The position numbers were made by a program, and so were the translations under genes. DNA of 64,000 bases, taken from contig CADBDH010000026.1 of the NCBI GenBank assembly GCA_902793405.1, positions 26,234-90,233 on the forward strand, written 5' to 3'. Below, in pieces: positions 1-7,193 of the stretch. A model generated the notes under the pieces. The model was not told where the DNA came from and searched no databases. It saw only the letters and a program-made list of their open reading frames with translations. This DNA is from an uncultured Bacteroidales bacterium. GTDB taxonomy: Bacteria; Bacteroidota; Bacteroidia; Bacteroidales; Muribaculaceae. How positions within the stretch are numbered: position 1 is the first letter of the stretch; each line of letters starts with the position of its first letter.

Positions 1-473
1 TGTCCCCATTGCGAGATGCAGTGGGCCTCGTCCACGGCAAAGAGGCAGATGCGCTGGGTGATGGAGGTGGACCAGCGGTCAATCTCGCTCAATAGTTTCT
101 CGGGCGAGATATAGAGCAGTTTGACCTTGCCTTGCATGAGCAGGTCCATTGTCTGACGGTTCTCGGCCTCGCTCTTCTCGCTGTTGAGGGCTAAGGCAGG
201 CACGCCGTTCTGTTGCAGCGCGTCGATCTGGTCGTTCATGAGTGCCAGCAGCGGGGAAATGACGATGGCAAAGCCGTCGTCGCTCATCAGTCCGGGAAGT
301 TGATAACAGATGGATTTGCCGCCGCCAGTGGGCATGAGTACGATGCTGTCGCCGCCGTCAAGGGTGTGGTCAATGATGTCCCACTGTTGGCCACGAAAAC
401 CGTCGTAGCCATAACAACTCCTCAACAACGCCAATGCATATTCCTGGCGAGTCAATCCGTGATAATCACTCAT
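1..473 (-). CDS. recQ: ATP-dependent DNA helicase RecQ, N-terminal part (cut by window edge)
   Basis: Partial gene: the first 157 codons are present, starting at ATG 473-471, and the rest lies beyond base 1. The conceptual protein begins MSDYHGLTRQEYAL and carries the SF2 helicase motif I MPTGGGKSICYQLP (about residues 51-64) and motif II DEAHCISQWG (about residues 147-156), which identify the RecQ family of 3'-5' DNA helicases acting in recombination and fork repair. It lies 60 bp downstream of the sugar transferase in the same direction, and most of that gap is a 7-bp repeat tract. A second, full-length RecQ is encoded at 44888-47065; the two differ clearly in sequence. Whether this copy has RQC and HRDC domains cannot be seen. 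Confidence 0.9.
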   Translation of the reverse strand, partial: MSDYHGLTRQEYALALLRSCYGYDGFRGQQWDIIDHTLDGGDSIVLMPTGGGKSICYQLPGLMSDDGFAIVISPLLALMNDQIDALQQNGVPALALNSEKSEAENRQTMDLLMQGKVKLLYISPEKLLSEIDRWSTSITQRICLFAVDEAHCISQWG

Positions 474-492
474 GATCAATCAACTAAAAATC

Positions 493-536
493 CAGAAACT
501 AAGGACTAGAAACTAAGGACTAGAAACTAGAAACTA
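493..536 (-). repeat. 7-bp-period tract of TAGTTTC/TAGTCCT units starting at a stop codon
   Basis: Read on the minus strand there are six consecutive 7-bp units: TAGTTTC, TAGTTTC, TAGTCCT, TAGTTTC, TAGTCCT, TAGTTTC. The TAG of the first unit is the stop codon of the sugar transferase gene. The same unit types occur at 55693-55741 after surA. Confidence 0.9.
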
Positions 537-1931
537 ATAAGCATTATCCTCGCCCTTGAGGGCGTTCCACACGGTTCGGAAAATGATTTTCAGGTCCATG
601 AAAAAGGTCCAGTTCTCGGCGTACCAGACGTCGTACTCGACACGCTTCTCCATCTGCCACAGCTCCTCGGTCTGTCCGCGGTAGCCTCGCACCTGAGCCC
701 ATCCGGTGATGCCTGGCTTGATGGTGTGTCGCAACATGTACTTGTCGATGAGTTCGCTGTAGAGCTCGGTCTGTGCCACCATGTGGGGGCGGGGACCCAC
801 GATGCTCATTTCGCCGCGCCACACATTATAGAACTGCGGCAGCTCGTCGATGCTGGTTCGGCGCAGGAAGTTGCCGAAGCGTGTTACACGCGGGTCGCCC
901 TTGGTGGCCTGGAGCGTGTCGCTGTCGGCATTGATGCGCATCGTGCGGAACTTGTAGCAGTCGAATGCCTGTCCGCGGTAGCCGGTGCGTTTCTGCACGA
1001 AGAAGATGGGACCTGGCGACGACAGCTTGATGCCGATGGCCACAGGGATGATGACCAGTGGCGACAGGATGAGTGCTATGGTCGACATCACCAGGTCGAA
1101 GGCGCGCTTGACGATGCGGTTGATGGGGTTTTTCAAGGGGTAGGGGTGGACGGCAAGAATGGGGATATCGCCCACCGACTGCAACTCGAACTGGCGAGTC
1201 ACCGTTCGCCCGAACTGCGGAACATAGTAGAAGTCGACCGCATTGTTGTCGGCAATGCGGATCATGCGCGACACGTTCTGGTTGTCCTCGATGTCGGGCA
1301 CGGCGCAGAACATCTCGTCGACCTGATGGGTCTTGACAAACTGCTCCACGTCGTCGAGGGTTCCCTGATAGGCCGCCGATGCCGAACGCGCCTTGGGGTT
1401 GTCGTCGAAAAATCCCACGATGTGGTAACCGTAGCCCATGTCGGCCAGCATCTCGTTGATGAGGCGCACACCCACGGTGCCGCCACCGATGACGATGACG
1501 CGCTTGAAGTTAAAGCCCCTGTTGCGGTACAGCTTGACAAACTGTCGTGAGATGACCCACCATGCCGCAAGCGCGACAAAGAAGATGATGTAGAACCACA
1601 ACAGGCGCTGCCACTGGGCGTCGGCATGTCCCAGAAACGTGGTGAGCGTGACGAAGATACCTGCATGGGTGAGCACCAGCTTGAGTGCCTGGCCGACGAC
1701 CTTCTCGGCATAGAAGACGCGGCGCTCATGCACATTGTTGTAGAAATACAGGCAGACCACCATCGCCACATTGAGCACTAGCCACACGGGCCTGGAATAC
1801 AGCTCATTGCCGGCGGGCAGGGCTTCGCGTTGCCAGTACATGGACGCGAAGAAGGCCAAGTTGACAATCAGCAGGTCGATGACGCTGAATATCCACTTGA
1901 CAAACTGGCCGTATCTGCCTTTGCTCTTCAT
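534..1931 (-). CDS. undecaprenyl-phosphate sugar phosphotransferase (WcaJ/polyprenyl glycosylphosphotransferase family)
   Basis: A 465-residue membrane enzyme expected to transfer a hexose-1-phosphate from a UDP-sugar to undecaprenyl phosphate, the first step of exopolysaccharide or capsule repeat assembly. Four hydrophobic segments lie in the first ~125 residues, followed by a CoA-binding-like Rossmann domain (VIVIGGGTVGVRL, about 146-157) and a C-terminal bacterial sugar transferase domain (from about 275, KRAFDLVMSTIAL). That domain holds the family signatures YKFRTM (about 326-331) and DELPQFYNVWRGEMSIVGPRP (about 362-382). The length fits full-length WcaJ/CpsE-type proteins. No other capsule genes flank it, so it is an orphan or lies at the edge of a locus outside the window. 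The sugar specificity (glucose or galactose) cannot be read from sequence. Confidence 0.88.
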   Translation of the reverse strand: MKSKGRYGQFVKWIFSVIDLLIVNLAFFASMYWQREALPAGNELYSRPVWLVLNVAMVVCLYFYNNVHERRVFYAEKVVGQALKLVLTHAGIFVTLTTFLGHADAQWQRLLWFYIIFFVALAAWWVISRQFVKLYRNRGFNFKRVIVIGGGTVGVRLINEMLADMGYGYHIVGFFDDNPKARSASAAYQGTLDDVEQFVKTHQVDEMFCAVPDIEDNQNVSRMIRIADNNAVDFYYVPQFGRTVTRQFELQSVGDIPILAVHPYPLKNPINRIVKRAFDLVMSTIALILSPLVIIPVAIGIKLSSPGPIFFVQKRTGYRGQAFDCYKFRTMRINADSDTLQATKGDPRVTRFGNFLRRTSIDELPQFYNVWRGEMSIVGPRPHMVAQTELYSELIDKYMLRHTIKPGITGWAQVRGYRGQTEELWQMEKRVEYDVWYAENWTFFMDLKIIFRTVWNALKGEDNAY

Positions 1932-2063
1932 TTAACGGTGAGATGGTGTTTTCGTTAATGGTTGTCTTAAAGTCAACAAACGACGGGGGAGCGGCAATTT
2001 TCACTCCCCAGTCGCTGTTATGGATGTGTCGATGGCAGTACCATGTCCACTGTGCGTGGTGGA

Positions 2064-4022
2064 TTAGGCGTTGTCCAGTTCTTTGATTTTCTGTTCGAGC
2101 TCAGCAATTTCCTCTTTGAGCTTGGCGATGCGGCGTTCCATTTCCTGGACGAGCGAGTTGCCGCTCTTGGTGTTGGCGGTCAGGAAGCCCATGTTGTTCT
2201 CGAAGGTCTTCAGTTCGCTCATGCGCTGCTCGTAGGTGCGCACCAGGCGGTCGCGCTCGCTCAGGTTGCGGTCGCCACCCGACTGACGCGGGCCACGTGA
2301 GCCGCCCTCGCCACGAGGACGTGAGCCACGCATGTTGAGCGTTTCAAACGCCTTGTCGACCAGTTCGCGGTACTGGGCGTAGATTTTGTCTTTCTCCTTG
2401 AAGGGCACGTGGCCGATCTCCTGCCAGCGGTCCATCAGGTCGCGAACGGTCTGGGCAGCATCCTCGGCAGCCTCCTCGATGGTGGCCTTGAGGTTGGCGA
2501 TGACTTCCTTCTTGGCCTTGAGGTTATCGTGCTCGACGGCGTGGACATTGACGTTCTGTTTCTTCTTCTCCTCGAAGAAGTGGTCACAGGCGGCAATGAA
2601 ACGTTTCCACACGTTGTCGCTGTATTTCTTCACTACGGGGCCGATGGTCTTCCACTCCTTCTGCATCTCGACGAACTTGTCAGTTGCCTCCTTCCAGTCG
2701 GTGGAGTCCATCAGGGCCTCGGCGCGCTCACACAGGTCAATCTTCTTGGCCAGGTTGGCGCTGAGTTCCTCCTTCATGGACTTGTAGAACTCGGCCTTTT
2801 TGGCGAAGAAGTCGTCGCATGATTTGCGGAAACGGGCAAACAGGGCGGCATTGGCCTTGCGTGAAGCGTAACCCAGCTTCTTCCAATCCTCTTGCAGGGC
2901 GATGATCTGCTTGGTCACCTCGTCCCACTGGGCATAGGTCTTGAGGTTGTCGGTCGAAATCTGCTCGATTTTCTCGCACAGTTCGGTCTTGGCATCGGCA
3001 TTCTCTTTCTCCTTGCTCTTGCGGTCTTCAAAGAAGGTCTGGTACTTCTTGTTGATGGCGCTGGATGCGGCCTTGAAGCGAGCCCAGAGCTCCTCGCGCA
3101 GTTCCTTGGCAACGGGGCCGATTTCGCGCCAGTTGTTGTGGAGCTCCTGCAGTTTCCTGAAGGCGGCCACGATGTCGGTCTCCTCGTCGAGGGCCTCGGC
3201 TTCCTCACACAGCTGCTGCTTCAACTCCAGGTTCTTCTTGAAGTCGTAGTCGCGCAGCTCCTTGTTCATCTTGAGCACGTCATAGAAACGCTCGGTGGCG
3301 CGCTGGAACTCTTTCCAGATGTCGGTGTCGGCAGTGGCGGGCACTTCGCCGGCGTCCTTGAACTCCTGCTGCAACTGCTTCACGCGGTTGAACTGGCGGT
3401 TGATGTTGTCGGGGTCGTTGGCAATCTCGTTGATGAGCGTGATGATCTGGCGCTTCTTTTCGAGATTGGCCTCACGGTTGGCCTCTTGGGCGGCATTATA
3501 TTCGGTGCGGCGTTCCTTGAGCACGTTGAGCAACTCCTTGAGGTTGTTCTCATCGGCATCCTCTTTGGGGGTGAAGTCACTCTCCTCGTTGCCGTTGGCA
3601 AGGAAGGCCTCTTTCTCCTGCGCTGTCTCCTCGCGGCGCAAGGCGAAGAAAGCAGCCTTGATGGCTTGCACTTCGTCCTTCACCTCCTCGATGGGACGGG
3701 CTGCAGCGGCGCGCATCAGGTCCACCAGCTCGCTCTTGGTCTTGCCGGCCAGGTCCAGTTTTGGTGCGGCCTCCTCGACGGCAGGCTCATCGTTTTTGGC
3801 CTCCTCGGCGACGGGCTCTTCGGCCTTGGGCTCCTCGGCGACAGGTTCTTCGGCCTTGGGCTCTTCAGCAACGGGTTCTTCAACTTTAACTTCTTCACTC
3901 ACAATTTCCTGGGGCTCGTTCTGGGCCTCAGTGCTCAAGATTTGATCCTTCTCGAGATTGTTCATCGATTCAGATTGTTCACGCGGTTCCATCATAATAA
4001 CAAGTTTTTGTTCAGGTTCCAT
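2064..4022 (-). CDS. DUF349 domain-containing coiled-coil protein
   Basis: A 652-residue, highly charged, predicted helical cytoplasmic protein made of repeated DUF349 modules (recurring W-x-x-I/L-G-x-V patterns such as WKTIGPVVKK and WQEIGHVPFKEKD). No signal peptide or membrane segment is seen. The first ~110 residues are low complexity with tandem VAEEPKAEEP units rich in Glu, Pro, Ala and Lys. The C-terminal ~60 residues look like a coiled coil (MERRIAKLKEEIAELEQKI). The start at 4022 fits the promoter at 4051-4080, about 30 bp upstream; internal Met codons (for example MNNLEKDQ) are alternatives. DUF349 proteins are conserved in Bacteroidota, but I know of no firm biochemical function for this form. 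Confidence 0.88.
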   Translation of the reverse strand: MEPEQKLVIMMEPREQSESMNNLEKDQILSTEAQNEPQEIVSEEVKVEEPVAEEPKAEEPVAEEPKAEEPVAEEAKNDEPAVEEAAPKLDLAGKTKSELVDLMRAAAARPIEEVKDEVQAIKAAFFALRREETAQEKEAFLANGNEESDFTPKEDADENNLKELLNVLKERRTEYNAAQEANREANLEKKRQIITLINEIANDPDNINRQFNRVKQLQQEFKDAGEVPATADTDIWKEFQRATERFYDVLKMNKELRDYDFKKNLELKQQLCEEAEALDEETDIVAAFRKLQELHNNWREIGPVAKELREELWARFKAASSAINKKYQTFFEDRKSKEKENADAKTELCEKIEQISTDNLKTYAQWDEVTKQIIALQEDWKKLGYASRKANAALFARFRKSCDDFFAKKAEFYKSMKEELSANLAKKIDLCERAEALMDSTDWKEATDKFVEMQKEWKTIGPVVKKYSDNVWKRFIAACDHFFEEKKKQNVNVHAVEHDNLKAKKEVIANLKATIEEAAEDAAQTVRDLMDRWQEIGHVPFKEKDKIYAQYRELVDKAFETLNMRGSRPRGEGGSRGPRQSGGDRNLSERDRLVRTYEQRMSELKTFENNMGFLTANTKSGNSLVQEMERRIAKLKEEIAELEQKIKELDNA

Positions 4023-4050
4023 TTGGCGCCTGATGTTAAATTACAAACCC

Positions 4051-4080
4051 CAAATTTAGGCATTTTTTCTCATCTGCAAA
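4051..4080 (-). promoter_or_regulatory. Bacteroidota-type promoter for the DUF349 gene
   Basis: On the minus strand TTTG (4080-4077) is followed after 18 bp by TAAATTTG (4058-4051), matching the TTTG / TAnnTTTG pattern of primary-sigma promoters in this phylum. The start codon at 4022 is about 28 bp downstream. Confidence 0.6.
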
Positions 4081-4121
4081 GCCATTTCCCCGTTTTTTTT
4101 CAATTTTTTCTGTTTTTTCAA

Positions 4122-4159
4122 TAAAAAAGGACTCACCGGCATTTTGCGCCGGTAAGCCC
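4122..4159 (-). terminator. Rho-independent terminator of the cyclophilin operon
   Basis: A 12-bp stem with two wobble pairs (GGACTCACCGGC at 4129-4140 against GCCGGTAAGCCC at 4148-4159) is followed on the minus strand by a TTTTTTA run (4128-4122). It lies just after the cyclophilin stop codon. Confidence 0.7.
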
Positions 4160-4190
4160 ATTTGTTTTGATTTGCAAGGAATTGAACGAC

Positions 4191-5051
4191 TTATTTCACG
4201 ATCGTAGCCTTGACAATCTTGATGTCGACGGTGGGTCGGTCCATTCGTCCAGTGGTCGTGTTCTGGATCTTGTCCACCACGTCCATGCCCGAAACGACCT
4301 CGCCAAAGACGGTGTACTGGCCGTCGAGGTGGGGCGTGCCGCCCACGCTGGTATAAGCGTCAATCTGCTCGTCGGTGAATTTGACTGCAACGTTGGCAGC
4401 TTCGGCCTCGGTCTGCTGGATGAGTTCGTTTTGCAAAGCTTGGAGGCCTGCAGTGTCCTGAGACTGCTGCAGCTGCTGGATCTTAGCGTTGTTCTCGGTC
4501 ACCAGACGGCGGAAGATGTCCTGCTTCTTCATGTCGGCCATACGCTTGGCCATCATGTTGAGCTCGTCGCTGCTGTAGATCTTGCCGGTGACGATGTAGA
4601 ACTGGCTGCCGCTGCTGCGGCGCTCGGGGTTGACCTGGTCGCCGGTACGGGCTGCTGCCAGCGCTCCACGCTTGTGGAAATACTTGGGATAAACAAACTC
4701 GGCCTCGATGGTGTAGCCGGGGTCGCCGTCGCCAAGGGTGGTCTCGGGACCGGCATTCTTGGAGTTGCCGTCACCCGTCTGGATCATGAAGTCCTTGATC
4801 ACGCGGTGAAAGAGCACACCGTCGTAGTAACCCTCCTTGACGAGCTTGATGAAGTTGTCGCGGTGTTGGGGTGTCTCGTTGTAAAGCTCGACGACGATGT
4901 CGCCCAGCGTTGTCTCGAGTTTAACTTTTGTCATTTTGCTATCGGCTTTTGTCTTTTTGGCTGCGCTGGCTGTACCCTCGGTGTTGCTTGCCGAGCACGA
5001 CATGAGCGTGAACGCAATCATCATGATGGAAAAAAAGAAATTCCTCTTCAT
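4191..5051 (-). CDS. cyclophilin-type peptidyl-prolyl cis-trans isomerase, lipoprotein
   Basis: A 286-residue predicted envelope lipoprotein: short hydrophobic leader ending in the lipobox LMSC with Cys19. The cyclophilin fold begins near residue 42 (KVKLETTLGDIVVELYNE) and includes the signature FHRVIKDFMIQTGDG and the closing segment FGEVVSGMDVVDKIQ. It catalyses proline isomerisation, presumably on proteins crossing or anchored in the envelope. An insert of about 80 residues, Gln/Ala-rich and probably helical (AKIQQLQQSQDTAGLQALQN), interrupts the fold; similar inserts are common in Bacteroidota cyclophilins. The upstream 124-residue unknown gene is co-directional with a 35-bp gap, suggesting one transcript. 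Confidence 0.92.
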   Translation of the reverse strand: MKRNFFFSIMMIAFTLMSCSASNTEGTASAAKKTKADSKMTKVKLETTLGDIVVELYNETPQHRDNFIKLVKEGYYDGVLFHRVIKDFMIQTGDGNSKNAGPETTLGDGDPGYTIEAEFVYPKYFHKRGALAAARTGDQVNPERRSSGSQFYIVTGKIYSSDELNMMAKRMADMKKQDIFRRLVTENNAKIQQLQQSQDTAGLQALQNELIQQTEAEAANVAVKFTDEQIDAYTSVGGTPHLDGQYTVFGEVVSGMDVVDKIQNTTTGRMDRPTVDIKIVKATIVK

Positions 5052-5086
5052 TTTTACTGTTATTGATGTTTCAGATAGTAACGGCT

Positions 5087-5461
5087 TTAGATTCCCACAG
5101 GATAGAGGCGCTTGTAGATGCGGCGGAAGTTGTCGTCGGTCTCGCTGAGCTCGGCAGCGCGCTCCTTGTAGTCGGCACCCCAGAGCGACGAGGCCAGGTA
5201 GGCCAGATAGACGTGGTCGCGGTCCTTGGCGATGGCGGCTTTGACGAGCAGGTCGATGCTCGAGGCATACTTGTCGCGGTCGATGGCGTTGAGGTAACGG
5301 GCGGTGCTCACGACAAATTGTCCGGTGCGGTCCTTGAGAATCATATTGTCCACCAGGGCGTTCATGTCCTTGTCGATATTGCCCATATTGTTGGCAATGT
5401 ATTCATAGGTCAACAGCCCGTTGGTGTCGGTGTCCAGTATTTTCTTGATTTCGTTGTCCAT
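5087..5461 (-). CDS. conserved small protein of unknown function
   Basis: A 124-residue soluble, acidic, mostly helical protein with no signal peptide and no catalytic motif that I recognise (starts MDNEIKKILDTDTNG, ends RRIYKRLYPVGI). It precedes the cyclophilin lipoprotein gene by 35 bp in the same direction, so the two are probably cotranscribed. A minus-strand TATCTTTG at 5500-5493, about 32 bp before the start codon, is a plausible -7 element for this pair. The frame is real by its Bacteroidales-like codon use and its tight spacing, but I can assign no role. Confidence 0.7.
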   Translation of the reverse strand: MDNEIKKILDTDTNGLLTYEYIANNMGNIDKDMNALVDNMILKDRTGQFVVSTARYLNAIDRDKYASSIDLLVKAAIAKDRDHVYLAYLASSLWGADYKERAAELSETDDNFRRIYKRLYPVGI

Positions 5462-5596
5462 TCTATTAATAATGTAGTTCGTTTACAAACGGCAAAGATA
5501 GTGCTTTTTTTCTACCTGTATTCTATTCGTGTGGAAAAATGTTCATGGCCTTCCAAAAAATCAGATTTCGGCTTCTACAAAACTAAAAAAATGTAG

Positions 5597-5604
5597 TAAC
5601 TTTG
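5597..5604 (+). promoter_or_regulatory. -7 element TAACTTTG upstream of the 5'-nucleotidase gene
   Basis: An exact TAnnTTTG match 40 bp before the start codon at 5644. No convincing TTTG -33 element is visible at the usual 19-21 bp spacing. Confidence 0.5.
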
Positions 5605-5643
5605 TCAGTTAATAGTAAACGACATTAAAACTACTGATAAACT

Positions 5644-7161
5644 ATGGCAAAAATCCGCAATTTCATGCTTCTGTGCCTGTGCGCGCTGGTGGTGGTTCCC
5701 GCCCTGCGTGCCGAGCATCTGTTGATTATCGCTGTTAACGACACCCATAGCCAGGTTGACCCGGCCAGTGACGGCATGGGTGGTGTGGCACGCCGCCGCG
5801 CCATTTATGACCAGCTGCGCGCCGCCAATCCCAACCATGTGCTCATCCATGCCGGCGATGCCGTTCAGGGCACGCTGTTCTTCTCGCTCTATCGCGGCGA
5901 GGTGGAGTATGCGCTGATGGATTCGCTGGGCTATGACGCGATTATCTTGGGTAACCATGAGTTTGACAACGGCATGGATGAGCTGGCCGAGCACTACCGC
6001 AACGTGGATGCCGTGAAGATGAGCGCCAACTATGACTTCAGCGCCACACCGCTCGACGGCCTGTTTCATCCCTACTGGATCAAGGCTGTGGGCGACAAGC
6101 GCGTGGCCTTCTTCGGCATCAATGTCAATCCTGCCGGACTGATTGCCGACATGAACTGTGAGGAACTGCGCTACCAGAACGCTCCCGACGTTGCCGATGC
6201 CACGGCCAGGTATCTGAAGGAGGTGCAGCATGTGGATTATGCCATCATGGTGTCGCACATCGGCTACAGCAGCTATGAGCCCAGCGAGCCCAACGACACG
6301 CTCATCATCAAGAACAGCCATTACATCGATATGGTCATCAGCTCACATTCCCACACGACCATCAAGCCCGGTGGCGGTTGGGACCGTGTCGCCAATGCCG
6401 ACGGCAAGATGATTCCCATCGGCCAGAACGGCAAGAGCGGCAAACTGGTGGCTACCTATGACCTGGACCTGGAAACGGGCGACATCGTTTACAGCCACAT
6501 CCCCGTTGATGCCAGCTGGGACGAGGCTGCCAGCCACTATACCGCCATGAACCAGTGGCTCGACCACTACCGTCACGGTGTGGACAGCATCATGAACAAC
6601 CCCGTGGGTACCAGTGCCCGCTTCATGAAGAACTCGAGTGCTGCTGCCCAGAACTGGGTGAGCGACGCTGCGATGGAAATCATCAAGGAACTCTCGGGAA
6701 TCAAGAATATCGACTGTGCCATCATGAACAAGGGCGGCATCCGCACCGATATGCCCAAGGGCACCGTTACCGAGGGCGTCATCGGCTCGATGTTCCCCTT
6801 TGACAATCGCTTTGTGGTGCTCGAGATGCCCGGCAATGAGCTCATCGAGAGCGTGAAGCTGATGTGCGGCCGCGGCGGCGACGCCGTGAGCAAGGAGCTG
6901 CGCGCCACCTATAATAAGAAAGGTGAGATGACCGGCGCCACCGTCAAGGGCAAGAAGATTGACCCCAATAAGACCTATATCGTTGCCACCATCGACTACC
7001 TGGCCAACGGCGGTGACTACATGACGCCGATGACCCGCTGCAAGCGCCTGTTTGTCGATGTGCAGAAGTATGGCAACCACATTCTTGATTATGTCAAGCG
7101 TCTGGAGGCCCAGGGCAAGATGATTGATGCCAAAGACGAGGTGAGAATCAAGCAAAAGTGA
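5644..7161 (+). CDS. secreted 5'-nucleotidase / metallophosphatase family protein
   Basis: A 505-residue exported hydrolase. Residues 1-23 form a signal peptide (LLCLCALVVVPALRAE). The metallophosphoesterase domain shows the dimetal motifs NDTHSQVD (about 32-39), GDAVQG (about 75-80), GNHEFDNG (about 106-113) and SHSHT (about 237-241). The C-terminal 5'-nucleotidase domain (about 310-490) has NKGGIRTDMPKG. UshA/YfkN-type enzymes of this architecture dephosphorylate nucleotides or related phosphoesters in the periplasm; the exact substrate here is unknown. The start is supported by the signal peptide and the upstream -7 box. The GH3 fusion gene follows after 32 bp in the same direction, so the two and the TlpA-like gene may form an operon for periplasmic salvage. 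Confidence 0.92.
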   Translation: MAKIRNFMLLCLCALVVVPALRAEHLLIIAVNDTHSQVDPASDGMGGVARRRAIYDQLRAANPNHVLIHAGDAVQGTLFFSLYRGEVEYALMDSLGYDAIILGNHEFDNGMDELAEHYRNVDAVKMSANYDFSATPLDGLFHPYWIKAVGDKRVAFFGINVNPAGLIADMNCEELRYQNAPDVADATARYLKEVQHVDYAIMVSHIGYSSYEPSEPNDTLIIKNSHYIDMVISSHSHTTIKPGGGWDRVANADGKMIPIGQNGKSGKLVATYDLDLETGDIVYSHIPVDASWDEAASHYTAMNQWLDHYRHGVDSIMNNPVGTSARFMKNSSAAAQNWVSDAAMEIIKELSGIKNIDCAIMNKGGIRTDMPKGTVTEGVIGSMFPFDNRFVVLEMPGNELIESVKLMCGRGGDAVSKELRATYNKKGEMTGATVKGKKIDPNKTYIVATIDYLANGGDYMTPMTRCKRLFVDVQKYGNHILDYVKRLEAQGKMIDAKDEVRIKQK

Positions 7162-7193
7162 ACGGCCTATAGAGCCCATAACAGTATAATAAA

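Noticed and set aside
2892-4124. Long plus-strand open frame opposite the DUF349 gene
   Set aside because: Leu/Phe/Gly low-complexity translation caused by the charged codons of DUF349 on the other strand; no start or promoter evidence.
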